From assembly GCF_020181655.1 (NCBI RefSeq), contig NZ_CP084032.1, positions 1,860,001 to 1,924,000 of the forward strand: a stretch of DNA of 64,000 nt, read 5' to 3'. The stretch is from Pectobacterium colocasium. GTDB lineage: Bacteria; Pseudomonadota; Gammaproteobacteria; Enterobacterales; Enterobacteriaceae. Both the position numbers and the translations under genes were made by a program. Under the pieces are notes generated by a model that did not search any database, was not told the DNA's origin, and saw nothing but the letters and a program-made list of their open reading frames with translations. Below are positions 1-7,846 of this stretch, piece after piece (the stretch's first letter is position 1; each line of letters starts with the position of its first letter).

Positions 1-983
1 TGACGCAATCAGCAACGTTAGCATCAGGTTTGCAGGGTGCATGGAAAGAAGCATCAACAGATTACAGTAATATCACCAGTGCAGGTCTTATGGCATATCG
101 TATCGGATATGATTCCGCTATGTATTCTGTTTACCTGCGTCGTGATGGAACTTTACCTATGACAGGTGATCTGAATATGGGAGGTAATAATATTAATAAT
201 ATAAAAGACATATATGTATCAGGAACCGGCAATTTCGACAATAACTTGAATGTCTCTAAAGATTTAACAGTTGGGGGTGTAATAAACTCAGGTAAAGGTA
301 TTATTTCCAATAGCTATATTTATGCCAAAGGAGATTTTTCTACAGATGGTATTGCGTATGTAAAAAAATCTGTAAATGCAGGAGAAAACATGTATGCGGT
401 TGGAAATATAGGGGTTGCAGCTGATAGCAATAAAAAGATGGCTGCTGCTTTGAATGCGGATGGCACAGTATACGCAAAAAAAGCTTTTGTAACCGATGGA
501 GACATATATGCTAATTCAGGAACTGTTAATACATCATATGTATGGGCTTCTGGAAATATTAATTCTAATTACATTCATTCAAACGGGAGTATTAATGCTG
601 ATGGAAGGGTAAATGCAGGTGAGTTTGTTTATATAAACGGACAAGCATCCGCTGGCAGTGGTTGCTCACCTAATGGTTTACAAGGGAGAGATGCTGAAGG
701 TTCGGCATTAAGTTGTGTTAATGGGTTATGGGCAAAATTTAAATTTAATGAAAAGATATACAGTGTTGTGTTTGAATCTTCCAGCAATGGAGTTGGTGAT
801 GTTTATAAATCATTAAATCTTGGACAACACCTCCTTTGTGTTTTTTCAGGAGATCAATCTACTGATATGGCAACTAAACACTCTATTGTTTATCGTTCAG
901 GCGACATATGGATGTTAGAAATGAGGGTTACAAGTTGGAAAGCAGGTGTTGTTACATGGGCAAGATCGTCTTGTTTTGATTAA
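1..983 (+). CDS. PilV-like type IVB pilus tip adhesin, 3' part only
   Basis: The frame is open to the left edge of the window, so this is the C-terminal part of a longer protein; the TTG at 30 is not a real start. A collagen/phage-fibre-like stretch (LRRDGTLPMTGDLNMGGN, then many short repeats rich in G, N, D and S) leads into a C-terminal segment with Cys-Ser-Pro-Asn-Gly and SCVNGLW, as in PilV minor pilins carried by conjugative type IVB pilus operons. PilV sits at the pilus tip and decides recipient recognition. I saw no shufflon recombination sites or rci recombinase downstream, so this copy appears to have a fixed C-terminus. Base composition is AT-rich like the rest of the island. A phage tail-fibre protein is the alternative. 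Confidence 0.7.
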   Translation, partial: TQSATLASGLQGAWKEASTDYSNITSAGLMAYRIGYDSAMYSVYLRRDGTLPMTGDLNMGGNNINNIKDIYVSGTGNFDNNLNVSKDLTVGGVINSGKGIISNSYIYAKGDFSTDGIAYVKKSVNAGENMYAVGNIGVAADSNKKMAAALNADGTVYAKKAFVTDGDIYANSGTVNTSYVWASGNINSNYIHSNGSINADGRVNAGEFVYINGQASAGSGCSPNGLQGRDAEGSALSCVNGLWAKFKFNEKIYSVVFESSSNGVGDVYKSLNLGQHLLCVFSGDQSTDMATKHSIVYRSGDIWMLEMRVTSWKAGVVTWARSSCFD

Positions 984-1204
984 GGGGTTAGAGCTATAAC
1001 TATATGGTAATAAATTTATATTGTGTCTGGTGTATAATTTTCTTTGAAACTTCGTGATATGTTTTTATACTTGCCAGCAATGATTCTCATTTTATTTATA
1101 CGATTCAGGTGATCTTTTCTATAAGATCTTGTTTGGTGCCTGTTTTATGCTAATTTTAACGCCACTATTAATTTTCTTATTTTATTTTGTTCTGTGAGGG
1201 AATT

Positions 1205-1501
1205 ATGAGAATGATAATTATTTCATTATTTGTGTTGTTTTTTACAACAGGCGTTTTTGCCAAGGGGGGTGGGTATCACTCATCTTTGGGAGGTGGATAC
1301 AAAGCATCTAAAACGTATGGCTACGGGACAGGGAGTAGCCTGAATCACGATAAGGTCAGCGGTTATACCACGACAAAAGGTAAATATGTCCCTCCTTATA
1401 CAAGAACTTCTAAAGACTCGACTCAGTATAATAACTTCGAAACGAAAGGGAACTATAATCCTTATACCCACAAATATGGGACAAAAACTGCTACCCATTG
1501 A
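1205..1501 (+). CDS. Small secreted YTTTKGKYV-type protein
   Basis: The ATG at 1205 follows a GTGAGGGA ribosome site; the upstream in-frame start at 1187 has none. The 98-residue product opens with MRMIIISLFVLFFTTGVFA, a clear signal peptide ending at Ala-Lys. The mature part is a glycine-rich linker followed by V-x-GYTTTKGKYV-x-PYTRTSKDSTQYNN and a KGNYNPYTHKYGT tail. This Tyr/Thr/Gly signature recurs in small exported proteins of unknown function found near integrases and in phage or plasmid cargo; that statement is family recall. It stands alone on the plus strand between the pilus gene and an integrase relic. Function unknown. Confidence 0.65.
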   Translation: MRMIIISLFVLFFTTGVFAKGGGYHSSLGGGYKASKTYGYGTGSSLNHDKVSGYTTTKGKYVPPYTRTSKDSTQYNNFETKGNYNPYTHKYGTKTATH

Positions 1502-1539
1502 TAGTAAAATTGTAGGTAGGGTAAAAATCATAGCCATGG

Positions 1540-1670
1540 ATTGATGATTTTTGGTTTTAATTTTGCTGGTATAGGGAGGAAAGGTTTTAACGTTTCTTCC
1601 TATGCTGCAGATTACCTTTAAGGTATTCTGTTACTTTGGCATAGTTCATAATGGTTTCTATATATCTGCA
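1540..1670 (-). pseudogene. Decayed internal fragment of a P4-type integrase
   Basis: On the minus strand this stretch aligns by eye with the intact integrase of this island at about 5160-5300. The shared words include TTTGGTTTT, GGGAG, GGTTTTAAC, ATGCTGCAG and ACTTTGGCATAGT in the same order and spacing. The translated fragment reads R-x-IE-x-x-x-x-YAK-x-x-EYLKGN, against RIEAVLDYAKAKEYFEGDN in the intact enzyme, then loses frame and meets stops. It is a relic of a second, diverged integrase and holds no usable gene. Confidence 0.7.
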
Positions 1671-1949
1671 AGGACAGGGAGTGTCTCTGGTCTTTTATTC
1701 TAGTTGACTATATGTCTTTTCATAATGTTCGAAAAGATAGCATCAAATATTGATATAGATAAGGCGTGAGGAACTTAGTTTAATCCTCAGGCTTTTTATG
1801 GAGGATTAAATTTATTCGTAGCTGGTGGCTATAGATAATATTTTTCAAAAACAGGTAAATATACTTGGCAATAGATATTTAATATTATATCTAACAAGTA
1901 TTTCTTGAGAATATTCTGTTTGATTGTTCCATATATGGGGAGCTGTTTA

Positions 1950-2050
1950 CAGCCCAATGGGCTGATTGAGTTACCCCAATGTGGGGATATGCATTCTCTC
2001 CAATGGAGAGTTATCTTTATGGAAAATGAAAGGGCCTTACGGCCCTTTTC
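1950..2050 (+). ncRNA. Candidate structured RNA: three AAT/ATG-loop hairpins plus terminator
   Basis: Three short hairpins of one design follow each other: CAGCCC-AAT-GGGCTG (1950-1964), CCCCA-ATG-TGGGG (1974-1986) and CTCTCC-AAT-GGAGAG (1996-2010). A terminator-like stem follows at 2028-2050. The arms differ in sequence but all enclose a 3-nt loop, suggesting selection on structure. There is no ORF here and no strong promoter; TTGAGA at 1905-1910 is the best -35 candidate. It lies in the 609-base gap between the small secreted protein and the HNH gene. An sRNA, an untranslated leader or a protein-binding DNA array are all possible. Confidence 0.3.
2028..2050. terminator. Bidirectional intrinsic terminator
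   Basis: Stem AAAGGGCC-TTAC-GGCCCTTT with T-rich flanks on both sides. On the minus strand it lies just past the HNH gene stop; on the plus strand it closes the three-hairpin region. Confidence 0.7.
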
Positions 2051-2110
2051 TTGCTACTGTAAAACCATATTTCATCTAAATGCGAGTCATCTTAATTTCA
2101 GTTTCAAATT

Positions 2111-3007
2111 TTATTTTCTTATTATTTTTTTAGATAATTCGCTAATTGAAATCATTGGCGTTGTTTTATGTATAATTCTATGGCAATTAGAACAGACTAT
2201 TGCAAGATCTGATGACTTGGTGATAATTACTCCATCTGATTTATGTAATGGTATTAAGTGATGTACTTCGCAAAAACCATATCCATCCTCACCATAAAAT
2301 TCGAAAAAATCGAAGCTGCATACTTCACATTTCAAATGACCTTTTTCTTTTAGTGTAATTCGTTTTTTTTCTTTAACAATTTTTGAGTTTCTTTCTCTTT
2401 GTATATGTGCTCTAAATCTCGGGTTGCCTTCAGCACCCATCGCTTCTTGGTCTATATCTGGTATGTGAAGGTTTTCGTCAAAATTAGCAATCAGATTTTT
2501 AACTTTGGTGACATGTTCATCACTTTCTGGAGTATTTGCATACCAAACATTACTTTGTCCAATTCCTCCTTTGACTGCTCTGGGGATCATTAAGCTTCTA
2601 TTATCAGATGGTAATAAAAAAGCATCCTTCCACAACGCTTTTATTCTAAAAGTAGTTATGCCATTCTTTCGATGTGTTGATGAAGGATATATTAGCTCTT
2701 GTGGCTCGCGGAATATTGTCGCATTCTTATACCAACCAACAACAGCAGTACCGCCAGACTCAGGGCCAGCAAGCCAAACAACAGTTATACCATCAATTTT
2801 TTCGTCCTTCCTGTTAGCACCTAACTTTTCTATTTTTATCTGCCCTGTTGGTTGTACATATCCATATACATACCCATCAGAATTCGTAAAATTACAAACT
2901 TCATGGCCTGTGGCTGTTTTATTGTAGGACCCACCTCGGTTGATTGAATCCCCATCAATCCCATCATATTTATCCATCCACCCAATATTGCAAAATAAAA
3001 TATTCAT
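2111..3007 (-). CDS. HNH endonuclease with N-terminal PUA/EVE-like domain
   Basis: This 298-residue protein is probably a DNA-cleaving nuclease. The C-terminal third carries a classic zinc-supported HNH fold: CEVC (about 230), CEVHHLIPL (about 250), then DLAIVCSNCHRIIHK with the second Cys-x-x-Cys and the final catalytic His. The N-terminal ~120 residues (DGYVYGYVQP, then VVWLAGPESGG and VVGWYKNATIFREPQ) resemble the PUA/EVE-like domains that read modified bases in modification-dependent restriction enzymes; that part is inference from pattern. The gene starts 25 bases after the MBL gene upstream on the same strand, so the two are likely co-transcribed and functionally linked. AT-rich composition and the adjacent integrase indicate mobile cargo. 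Confidence 0.8.
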   Translation of the reverse strand: MNILFCNIGWMDKYDGIDGDSINRGGSYNKTATGHEVCNFTNSDGYVYGYVQPTGQIKIEKLGANRKDEKIDGITVVWLAGPESGGTAVVGWYKNATIFREPQELIYPSSTHRKNGITTFRIKALWKDAFLLPSDNRSLMIPRAVKGGIGQSNVWYANTPESDEHVTKVKNLIANFDENLHIPDIDQEAMGAEGNPRFRAHIQRERNSKIVKEKKRITLKEKGHLKCEVCSFDFFEFYGEDGYGFCEVHHLIPLHKSDGVIITKSSDLAIVCSNCHRIIHKTTPMISISELSKKIIRK

Positions 3008-3032
3008 TATTTTTCTCCATATTTATTTAGAA

Positions 3033-4250
3033 CTAAATAAAGTAACGAGAATGTATATAAAAAGAATTTTTCAGATCGACCTGAATAGGATTGTATCTAT
3101 AGAAGTCCATTACAACTTCAGGATCTGGATGATTCCATGATTTAGATTTCCCAGATCTGTCTCTTTTAGATCTTTCGGGATTAGAACTAAATACACTAAA
3201 AAAGGGGCATATTTCATTTGCAATACCGTGAAACCAGTTGTTTTTTGAGCCATGATGCATTATTTGAAAGGATAATATATTATTAATTCTTTTTTCTGTA
3301 ATTGATTTTTTAAGTGCTTGGAATCTGTGCTGAGTATTTAAGTATCCATCACCAGTAAATAGAAACCCTGATTTTTGGTTTGATGAGTGCAGGTAAACTA
3401 TATCGTGATTTTTCACGCTTGCCGATGAGTACGAATGGGTATATATCTCTTCGATACTACGTTCTATATCTGTTGGCCCAGCATACATAAACAAGGAAAT
3501 CATATTTCTTTCTTCTTTGTTTTTGTATTTCTCTTCATACTTTTCTTTTATTTTATTTATTGTTTTTTTGTCTTTGTTTATTTCTGTACATAATTTTTTT
3601 ATATCGTCTATTGCTGCTTTATCGAGGTGTCCTTTCATGGCCTCGTCGTTATAAAATACAAACTCCCAACTGATAACATTTTTTTCAATAAAAACACCGC
3701 CATTCTTAATTAATTTAACATTAGATGAGTTAAATAAATCACTTTCGTTTTCATGAGGTGGGATGTATTGTGACTCATTGGCGGGTGAGATATTTTCTTC
3801 GTCAGAGTTGAACAGTTGTGAATCTATGTACTCTATCTGAATTTCTTTATTTTCTGATATTTTATTAATGTATGTGGTAGGATTTATATAAAAATCAATA
3901 TACTTTCCAGTAATACCTACTTTTTGCTCTAATCCTAATAGGATCCTTTTCCAAAGTGGGATGTATGGAAGTATTACTTTATTTACTTTAAATTTTTTCA
4001 GTAATAACTCACATCCATTTATATGATCTTTGTCAAAATGAGAAATAACCAGCATATCTATAACGATAGGTTCATTTCTTTGTCTAAATAGATTTTTAAT
4101 TTTCCTCTCTAATATTAGTTTACCTGATTTTGAACTTGATCCACAATCATAAACCCATTTGAAAGACCTTTCATTTGAAGTTATTTCTCCAGAAATGAAT
4201 AGTCCTTGGCCTACTCCATGATATTTTACTTCCGACAATAGTAATGTCAT
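3033..4250 (-). CDS. ComEC/Rec2-type metallo-beta-lactamase-fold protein
   Basis: A 405-residue soluble protein without membrane segments or signal peptide. Metal-site motifs appear in order: GVGQG near the N-terminus, VYDCGSS, the hallmark SHFDKDHINGC (HxDxDH, about 90), LFTGDG (about 300) with the later metal aspartate, and IMHHGSKNNW with a further histidine. This is the arrangement of the ComEC/Rec2 branch, whose members act as phosphodiesterases or nucleases. A lysine/glutamate-rich insert (about 215-250) is predicted helical. It precedes the HNH gene on the same strand and may form one operon with it. The ribosome site is weak (AT-rich AAAAATAAA before ATG). The substrate is unknown. 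Confidence 0.75.
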   Translation of the reverse strand: MTLLLSEVKYHGVGQGLFISGEITSNERSFKWVYDCGSSSKSGKLILERKIKNLFRQRNEPIVIDMLVISHFDKDHINGCELLLKKFKVNKVILPYIPLWKRILLGLEQKVGITGKYIDFYINPTTYINKISENKEIQIEYIDSQLFNSDEENISPANESQYIPPHENESDLFNSSNVKLIKNGGVFIEKNVISWEFVFYNDEAMKGHLDKAAIDDIKKLCTEINKDKKTINKIKEKYEEKYKNKEERNMISLFMYAGPTDIERSIEEIYTHSYSSASVKNHDIVYLHSSNQKSGFLFTGDGYLNTQHRFQALKKSITEKRINNILSFQIMHHGSKNNWFHGIANEICPFFSVFSSNPERSKRDRSGKSKSWNHPDPEVVMDFYRYNPIQVDLKNSFYIHSRYFI

Positions 4251-4361
4251 TTTATTTTTATTCCATCATGAACAATTTGGTTGAATATTTAAATTATGCT
4301 AACACTGGGTCTAAATTAATCAAGTCATACTTGGCTGTAACTCTACCCGTTCTGCGCAAAC

Positions 4362-4608
4362 TTAAAACGGCCTGACCTTGCCTGCCCGGTTCTCATCCAA
4401 AAAATCAGCCCACCACTGAAGCATCAGGCGGCGCTGGTCAAGATGCTTGGCCTTGTGAGTGTAAGCACGGACACTATTGCTTTCTTTATGGCTCATCTGA
4501 CGCTCTACAGCGTCTTCTGACCATAACCCAGACTGAATCAGGGCGATGGGGCCAGTATGTGGAAACCATGACCACAGATGCCCTGTGTGGTGCTTTCAAA
4601 CAGAACAG
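4362..4608 (-). pseudogene. C-terminal remnant of a second P4-type integrase
   Basis: Translating the minus strand gives GLWSEDAVERQMSHKE, then VRAYTHKAKHLDQRR and MLQWWADFLDENR up to a TAA at 4362-4364. This is the end of a P4-family tyrosine recombinase and includes the region after the catalytic His box. Immediately upstream, GICGHGF (box II) is readable only in a different frame, so there is a frameshift between the two parts. The fragment begins exactly where the intact integrase gene ends. It differs in sequence from the tail of that enzyme, so it is debris of another integration event. Confidence 0.8.
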
Positions 4609-5835
4609 TTAAACGTTGGCAAAGCAATACCCCGACCAGTCATCCATCAACGCAACCCGTTTAGGCCATAACGTCCCACGCTGGTAAGCCGCCTCTGCTT
4701 TGTCAGCCAGTTGATGTGCCAGAGCATGTTCAATAACTTCACGCTGATGCGATGTTGTTTCGCCAGCCCAATCACGGAAAGTTGATCTGAATCCATGCTG
4801 CGTTAAGTCGGTATATCCCATGCGCTTTAGCACTGCCAGTAATGCAGTGTCAGATAGTTGTCCTTTACGTTGGGCAGGGAACACAAAATTATTGTCCTTA
4901 AAGCGTGGTAATTCCTTTAGCAGCGCAATGGCAGCATCAGATAGAGGAACACGATGCTCTTTTGCTGCTTTCATTCGGCTGGCGGGTATGGTCCATGTTT
5001 TCCCCGCAAGATCGATTTCATTCCACTCTGCACCGCGTATTTCACCAGAGCGAGCGATTGTGAGAATGGCAAATTCAAGAGCGCGGGCAGAAATACCCTG
5101 ACGTTGACGAAGTTCGCCCATAAATGTCCCAATATCACCATAGGGAAGGGCGGCATGATGTTTTTGGTTTTGAACTTTGCTGGGTAAGGGGAGAAGGGGT
5201 TTTAACATTCCTTTCCATGCTGCAGGGTTATCCCCTTCAAAATATTCTTTTGCTTTGGCATAGTCGAGAACGGCTTCAATACGCCCGCGAAGGCGGCTTG
5301 CTGTTTCATTCTTTATCAGCCAAATGGGTTCAAGGATGGCTAAAAGATCGGTTTTTGTTATTTCATTTACTGCTTTCTGACCAATAAACGGATAGGCGTA
5401 TGTTTCTAAGGTAGCTCGCCACTGAGCGACATGTTTCTTGTTCTTCAACTCGCTGGCTTTGATTGCCAATACGTCCTCACAGCATTGAGCAAACGACCGT
5501 TGTTTACGGGCTAATTCTACTTGTTGGGTAGTGCGCTCATGTTTTTCTTGTAGCGGGTTAATTCCATTCCTGATTTGCTTGCGGAGTTCACGAGCCTTTT
5601 CACGGGCCTCTGCCAAGGAGACTTCGGGGTAGGGGCCAAGACCCAAGTTCAAGCGTTTTGGAACGGTCTTACCTCTGGCATTAACTCTGACTCCCATAGC
5701 CACGCAAAGAATCCATGATCGGGACTGGCCTCTGTTTCGGAGATATAGGCCGTCAACACCACCCACAGCAAAAGAGCCTTCTGTTTTTAATCTTGATACG
5801 GCAAGCCCTGAGAGTTCTTTGGCCTTCTTCGGCAT
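4609..5835 (-). CDS. int: P4-type site-specific tyrosine recombinase (integrase)
   Basis: A 408-residue integrase that would insert and excise the island at a tRNA 3' end. I chose the ATG at 5835 (MPKKAKELSG), which has an AGGA ribosome site and starts as the family does; 15 further in-frame codons upstream lack support. The N-terminal ~90 residues form the DUF4102 arm-binding domain, then a core-binding helical domain. Catalytic residues are present: ARSGEIRG arginine (about 261), the HGFR box (about 347-350), the EHALAH histidine and the AAYQRG tyrosine (about 381). It appears intact. It faces into the island with its 5' end toward the putative att site at 6001, the usual P4 arrangement. 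Confidence 0.92.
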   Translation of the reverse strand: MPKKAKELSGLAVSRLKTEGSFAVGGVDGLYLRNRGQSRSWILCVAMGVRVNARGKTVPKRLNLGLGPYPEVSLAEAREKARELRKQIRNGINPLQEKHERTTQQVELARKQRSFAQCCEDVLAIKASELKNKKHVAQWRATLETYAYPFIGQKAVNEITKTDLLAILEPIWLIKNETASRLRGRIEAVLDYAKAKEYFEGDNPAAWKGMLKPLLPLPSKVQNQKHHAALPYGDIGTFMGELRQRQGISARALEFAILTIARSGEIRGAEWNEIDLAGKTWTIPASRMKAAKEHRVPLSDAAIALLKELPRFKDNNFVFPAQRKGQLSDTALLAVLKRMGYTDLTQHGFRSTFRDWAGETTSHQREVIEHALAHQLADKAEAAYQRGTLWPKRVALMDDWSGYCFANV

Positions 5836-6000
5836 ATCGATAATCCTGTCATACAACCCGCCATGCATACGGTACTGCATAAAATCGCTGATTGCGTCGG
5901 AAATAGCAATACATTATCGAACAATAATTAAATGACAATATATTGTTTTATATATAAAAAATAGACTTCTTCGGACGTAGCTGAACACTAAAAAAATGGA

Positions 6001-6014
6001 CCCTCTCTCCGCCA
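6001..6014 (+). other. Putative attachment site: tRNA-Ser 3'-end sequence
   Basis: CCCTCTCTCCGCCA matches the last 14 bases (acceptor stem plus CCA) of an enterobacterial tRNA-Ser of the serU type, but no tRNA body precedes it. Base composition changes here from AT-rich to typical core. A 3' tRNA duplication next to an integrase 5' end is what an attR looks like. The matching full tRNA would lie beyond the left edge of the window. Confidence 0.55.
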
Positions 6015-6071
6015 CTATTCAAACACTTACCGCGCGTTTAGTCTGTGACGCTTTCCACACTTGGCAGTGGC

Positions 6072-6458
6072 TTAAAGTGGGCAGCTCAAATCCCCTTCTT
6101 TACAACGTAGCATGCTTTTGAATTCTGTTACGCGCTCGGCGGTTTTCTGCGTCAGGCACTGGGAATACACCATGCCATGCACCGATCCTCCGGTTGTCGG
6201 GAAGGTCTGAAACTCACAGTCAGCGTCGCGGTACGCGATCCATTTTCTCTGGGCTGACTTGAGCAATGCCTTGTGTTCTTCAATCACCAGGCGTTTGACG
6301 ACATACTGATAGAGTCGATTAAGTTCGCCATCCACTTTTTTATACTCATCAGCCGCACATTGGCTCATGTCTAGCTGTGTGCTGGCGTTGTCACAGTCTG
6401 CTGCCGCGGCTTGAGCCAGGGGCAGTAGAACAAAGAGGGCAATAGCGAATTTTTTCAT
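6072..6458 (-). CDS. LprI/DUF1311-family periplasmic protein
   Basis: A 128-residue exported protein. MKKFAIALFVLLPLAQAAA is a Sec signal peptide. The mature part has the DUF1311 layout: DCDNASTQLDMSQCAADEYKK, an internal helical stretch LNRLYQYVV, then QRKWIAYRDADCEF and a C-terminal cysteine pair. Members of this family include LprI, described as a lysozyme inhibitor, so a periplasmic protective role is possible, but the function of this copy is unknown. It is the first gene outside the presumed island junction. Five or more cysteines suggest disulfides. Confidence 0.75.
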   Translation of the reverse strand: MKKFAIALFVLLPLAQAAAADCDNASTQLDMSQCAADEYKKVDGELNRLYQYVVKRLVIEEHKALLKSAQRKWIAYRDADCEFQTFPTTGGSVHGMVYSQCLTQKTAERVTEFKSMLRCKEGDLSCPL

Positions 6459-6701
6459 TCTTTATCCTTTATAAACAGACACTACGCATGAATATTGATT
6501 ATATCCAGCCATGCTGTTCGCTGCATATAAACTGAGTGGGGAGGACGCTACGGTATCGCTGAACATTTGAGCAGGTTGACGTTTACGGTGATATTCCTCC
6601 GATCAAATAGGGATATTTTCATCGACAATCCTATACTGAATGCGCTGACATATCGTTTGCTTGGATGCATTGACTATTCACTACGACCGGGAGGGAAGGA
6701 T

Positions 6702-7181
6702 ATGAAAATTGAGACTGGAGAGAATGGCCTCTTTGCGCATCGCGCTTCGATCGCCAACTCAACGGCTCAGGCTGGTAATCAAGCCTCGTTTGCTGCTGTT
6801 TTAGCTGAAAAAACGCAGGAAGTGAGAGCCAATAACGCTGCTGCCTCTGCTGCTCAGATTAAGAAATACGATTTCACGAATATGACGCCACAAGCGTTGA
6901 CCGAGGTTGTAAATAACCTGATCCAAAGTGGACAGATGGATCTCGACGAATCGTCACCATTGTTGGGATTCATGGCTCCTACCGCGCTGTCTAAAGTCGT
7001 TTACGATGGCACCGCGCCCGCTTCATCGCAGCAGCCTATGAACGTGTTCTCCAAAATTCAGGAAGGGATTGATGGCGCGCTATCACGTAATGAAATGGCG
7101 AGCGCAGAAAACCTGCAACGCGCTGCTGATGCGTTGCTTCGTTTTCAGGATAAAGCCGTAAAGGTTAATATGTTCGCGTAA
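6702..7181 (+). CDS. Hypothetical protein, 159 residues
   Basis: The start at ATG 6702 is preceded by GAGGGAAGGA; the longer frame from 6567 has no ribosome site and encodes an unlikely N-terminus. The product has no signal peptide, membrane segment or cysteine. It is rich in Ala, Gln and Asn (for example the ANNAAASAAQI stretch) and predicted mostly helical, with a readable MTPQALTEVVNNLI segment. I do not recognise a family with confidence; it resembles short enterobacterial proteins of unknown function. It stands alone and is followed directly by an intrinsic terminator. Confidence 0.6.
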   Translation: MKIETGENGLFAHRASIANSTAQAGNQASFAAVLAEKTQEVRANNAAASAAQIKKYDFTNMTPQALTEVVNNLIQSGQMDLDESSPLLGFMAPTALSKVVYDGTAPASSQQPMNVFSKIQEGIDGALSRNEMASAENLQRAADALLRFQDKAVKVNMFA

Positions 7182-7184
7182 TGA

Positions 7185-7215
7185 AAAAGGCCAAGTGTGA
7201 ATTGGCCTTTATTTA
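7185..7215 (+). terminator. Intrinsic terminator
   Basis: AAAAGGCCAA, 7-base loop, TTGGCCTTTA followed by TTTATT, immediately after the stop of the hypothetical gene. Confidence 0.75.
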
Positions 7216-7282
7216 TTGATGGGGACGTATTGATGGGAACGAAAAGAGATTATTTAATGCTGATCTGAGTGTACAGTGTATT

Positions 7283-7846
7283 CTAGGGAGCATTGATTGA
7301 GGTGTCCTGGAATTTAAATATACCGTTCTGCGAGCCGTCAAGGTTGTAATATTTCATCCAACCAACCACTGTGCCACCAACGGGACAAGGGAAAACGTAA
7401 GATGTCCCTACGACACAAATAGAATCATTCTGGTAATTTTTAGAATTTGCTAATTGGCCAGAGTTCATCCAGGCAATCGCATTACCGCCATAGCCAATTT
7501 CCTGTACGGCAACGCGAAGCTGTGCTCCTCCGTGATCGCACGTTGTTGAAAATTGACCAACAGTGGTCATATATTCCCAATTGCAGTTTGATGAACCGAC
7601 AGCATAGATAGCAAGCCGGCTCAGCGGTGGCGCTGGTGCCCGCAGTGCACCGGTTTGTGTGGGGGCCTCTCCTGTTTCTGAAATGGATAATACGCTGTTG
7701 CTTCCATCAAGTTGGGCGAAGGCTGTTTCGGTAAGTTTAACTGGCGGGCCTTCTTTATCATTAAGGCTGGATGTTTCTGAATAAGCATACGCGCTGAAAA
7801 TTGTAGTCAGTGAAAATAATAAAGGAAATGCAAATTTCTTTTTCAT
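7283..7846 (-). CDS. Secreted protein, possibly YolA/DUF4879-like
   Basis: The ATG at 7846 (MKKKFAFPLLFSLTTIFSAYA) has a GGAG ribosome site; the longer frame adds four unsupported residues. A signal peptide is followed by a low-complexity stretch and then a compact C-terminal domain: AIYAVGSSNCNWEY, TTCDHGGAQLRVAVQEIGYG, and a four-cysteine pattern ending in VGWMKYYNLDG. The DHGG and VAVQEIGYG words recall the YolA (DUF4879) family of secreted proteins, by memory only. Function unknown; an extracellular role is likely. An 18-base palindrome lies about 30 bases upstream of the start and may be an operator. Confidence 0.6.
   Translation of the reverse strand: MKKKFAFPLLFSLTTIFSAYAYSETSSLNDKEGPPVKLTETAFAQLDGSNSVLSISETGEAPTQTGALRAPAPPLSRLAIYAVGSSNCNWEYMTTVGQFSTTCDHGGAQLRVAVQEIGYGGNAIAWMNSGQLANSKNYQNDSICVVGTSYVFPCPVGGTVVGWMKYYNLDGSQNGIFKFQDTSINAP

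Noticed and set aside
600..983. Shufflon sites within the PilV C-terminal segment
   Set aside because: No repeated 19-base sfx-like sequence and no rci recombinase nearby.
1950..2010. ToxI-type antitoxin repeats or a retron msr/msd
   Set aside because: The stems are not direct repeats as in ToxI, no ToxN gene adjoins, and there is no reverse transcriptase.
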